Source: Enoplosus armatus
Lineage: Eukaryota > Chordata > Actinopteri > Centrarchiformes > Enoplosidae
DNA length: 64,000 nucleotides
Direction of reading: 5' to 3'
NCBI RefSeq assembly: GCF_043641665.1
Contig: NC_092180.1
Location: 7,805,891-7,869,890 of the forward strand
In this document: one piece after another, positions 61,763-64,000 of the stretch
Position numbering within the stretch: position 1 is the stretch's first letter
How the letters are laid out: every line of letters starts with the position of its first letter
The notes under the pieces: generated by a model
Database searches by the model: none
What the model was told of the DNA's origin: nothing
What the model saw: the letters and a program-made list of their open reading frames with translations, nothing else
Made by a program: the position numbers and the translations under genes

Positions 61763-64000
61763 GTGAGTTACTTCTGGATGTGATTCATGAGTCTGAGCTG
61801 CTTCTCTTGCCCTGTGCACATATACAACAACACATTTACATTCACTTACTTTTAAATTCTTCTCTCAGTTGAGTGTGCACCGTCACACTGTCTTTTCTCA
61901 GGAGATATCTTGCTGACATGAAAGATTTTATGACCTAGATAAATAGCAGAGCCTCTAGATACAAAAAAATAATAATACTGATGGATTCTAATGCAAGAAA
62001 AAAGTAAGCAAATGGGAGAAAGTCAAGTCAAGTTTTGTCTGAACACGTCAGTAGGCAGTGTAATACAAACAGCAGTAGGCTCCGCTTTCAGCAGATGTCT
62101 CTATAAGTGTGAACGCATGAGGTTTTTCCATCCTGTCACAGCATCAGCGGTGAGAGAGACGTGCAGTCAGCTCAGCAGTTTCATGAAAGGCTCTCATTCA
62201 GCGGGCCTCTGCGGTCATTCTGTTCAGCTAATTAGTGAAAGGCCACTCCAAGTCTCCTAGCATGCGGACGCCTTGCACACAGGCTCAACACTGCATCTGT
62301 TTGTGCTCAAGCTTGACCAAATCAGATGAAGAATTTGATAATAGTGAATTCCACCATATCCTCTTAATATAATGACCAAGTTGGCTTGGAATTATTGCTG
62401 AAGTTTAGGTTTATTAGTGGAAGAAGAGGAAGGAAATGGATTATTTTCTAGACGTGTGTATGACGTTATCTAAATCCTAAGACTGCTGTGAGCAAAACTC
62501 ATACTGAAAAAGATTTATTATATAATTATAGTTTGAAAATATAGCTTTAACTCGTGCTGTTACCGAAGATGCATTTTTTGTGAATGAACAGCTCACCCCA
62601 GAGCCCACAGCCTGACCACCAATTGTAGTGTGTGTCTGTGCCGTCTGGTCGTCTACTCCCAAACGTTTTCTAATTTTGATTCAGTCAGACGTCACAGGCT
62701 GGACTGGTGTCGAGGTGCTGGAATGAGGTGGAACACTGTCCCATAAATTATGGTGCAGTGAATGCACAGAGATAAATTCAGCTAATGCTAATGATATGAT
62801 AATAGTTAAATAGTATTTCAGCAGAGATAAACAGGGCGAAGTTATTAAGAAATTATCAATAGTTGCATTTCATCTGCAAGTCACACTAACAAACAATGGA
62901 AACATTTGAAAGTTAGTTACATTTATAGTTACATTATTTCTTTAATTCACGCTTACTTGACCTGACTGTCATGTCAACAATGTGGCCAAAACATGTGAAA
63001 CATAATCCCAGCGTATCAGTGAGGCTATTTCCCGGTCCTTCTCTTAGTACGATCCCCTGTTTCTCAGTGTTATTAGCTGTGTTGTGCCAGTGCTGTCACA
63101 GGCATACAGGCATTTGTTTCTAAGTTGTGACCAATCCTCTTAGTGTTAACGGGAACAAGAATTAAACAGACCCATGTGGCATTACGTCAACCTGTCATCT
63201 GCTTTAGGACTGAAGTCTGGTAGAGCTATTCAAGGTGAGTAAGACAGGTAAAATAAGGCCGGGCAAAAAGTAAATTTCATTTATCATTTTTAAGTGGAAT
63301 CTTGCTTTGCACGGACATAAACACTCCCGAGCACTTCAGTACAATACATATCAGTTTTATCATGTGATGTATTACTTTCCATCCCAACAGTTAGGCAGCA
63401 CAAATATTTTAGAAATCTGTCAAAAACTTGTTTCAAACTAAAAATTGTATTGTTATTTATTAGGCAAATAACAAACTGGAACAACTAAATAGTCCTTATT
63501 CACATATATTAACCAAAAATCTTAATATTTTGTATGACCTCCTTTGGCCCTGATAACAGCTTGCATTCTTGCAACCACAAAACACATTTTTCTGTTCAGG
63601 AATGCAAGTAAATAATTTATAATTTATAAATAATAATAATTTGGCATCTCAGTCAAAAAATAATAATGTGCTTTACTATTTTTTTCTGCTTTTTTGTAAA
63701 ACAGTAAATTTGAGAATTCATGGATAACAACAATAATTATATTTTAGCATTAAAGATATCATTTTGATTAAATGGCTTGGCTTGCACATACTGGTGGATT
63801 AACCATTACAGAAACATAAAATATTTTGGTAATCAGTAATACTGTTCATTTAGGGCAGCGGTGGCAAACACCTTGCACTGGGTGGTGGTCTAATAAATTT
63901 GTTAAGCACTGTACGTATGAGGAGTATAAGTGGCAGTAGAAAACAATTTAATGCAAAAAATGAAGCAGATTAGATTAGATTTCTAACAATTTCTGGTAAA
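61763..64000 (+). other. mfge8: mfge8 intron 3 (partial)
   Basis: No third EGF or discoidin exon was found in frame with the exon 3 donor. The interval is AT-rich intron with a Tc1-like element toward its end. Confidence 0.55.
63480..63915. mobile_element. Tc1/mariner-like non-autonomous element or fragment
   Basis: CTTAATATTTTGTATGACCTCCTTTGGCCCTGATAACAGC resembles the flank of fish Tc1 elements, and GTGGTCTAATAAATTTGTTAAGCACTGTA at the right is like their terminal inverted repeat (CAGTGCTTAACAAATTTATTAGACCAC in reverse). No transposase frame is preserved. The left terminus is not clear. Confidence 0.45.

Overview
The window reads as nuclear DNA of a spiny-rayed (percomorph-like) teleost fish. 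The evidence is compact spliced vertebrate genes with GT/AG introns, dense CA/GT microsatellites, and many copies of short non-autonomous DNA transposons that I recognise as typical of teleosts (hAT-type and foldback MITEs, Tc1/mariner remnants, and a LINE with an ATTCTG-type tail). No bacterial, plasmid or viral gene arrangement is visible.

Layout. (1) 1-2846, minus strand: first coding exon of smad6 (2114-2846) and part of its long first intron; the remaining exons lie beyond the left edge. (2) About 2.9-18.6 kb: a gene desert upstream of smad6 with microsatellites, degraded transposons and a few unique stretches that look like regulatory candidates. (3) 18621-22051, minus strand: complete tmem208 in six coding exons (173 aa). 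(4) 22.5-24.05 kb: a dead, 5'-truncated LINE between tmem208 and the next gene. (5) 24909-29266, plus strand: complete slc39a1 (ZIP1) in four coding exons (302 aa). (6) 35243-38704, plus strand: complete rlbp1 (CRALBP) in seven coding exons (312 aa). (7) 44295-54348, minus strand: complete abhd2 in nine coding exons (431 aa), with non-coding 5' exons suggested up to about 56.5 kb and a probably long 3' UTR. (8) 58893 to beyond the right edge, plus strand: the first three coding exons of mfge8 (signal peptide, EGF1, and EGF2 with an RGD motif).

The rlbp1-abhd2-mfge8 order with alternating strands matches the mammalian neighbourhood on human 15q26.1, and smad6 is on human 15q22, so the block is conserved vertebrate synteny. 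The genes do not form one pathway: smad6 restrains BMP/TGF-beta signalling, tmem208 assists ER membrane protein targeting, slc39a1 imports zinc, rlbp1 carries 11-cis-retinoids in the visual cycle, abhd2 is a membrane serine hydrolase, and mfge8 is a secreted bridge between phosphatidylserine and integrins.

Every coding exon was checked by splice phase: all internal exons keep frame, and each total length is close to my recollection of the human orthologue. I found no clearly new biological system. The most interesting observations are a MITE whose end abuts a splice acceptor of rlbp1, a second MITE close to a tmem208 acceptor, BMP-element-like motifs around smad6 exon 1, and a degenerate hammerhead-like motif near 6.06 kb. 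No database search or folding program was run; family names for repeats rest on recognition and are given with matching confidence.
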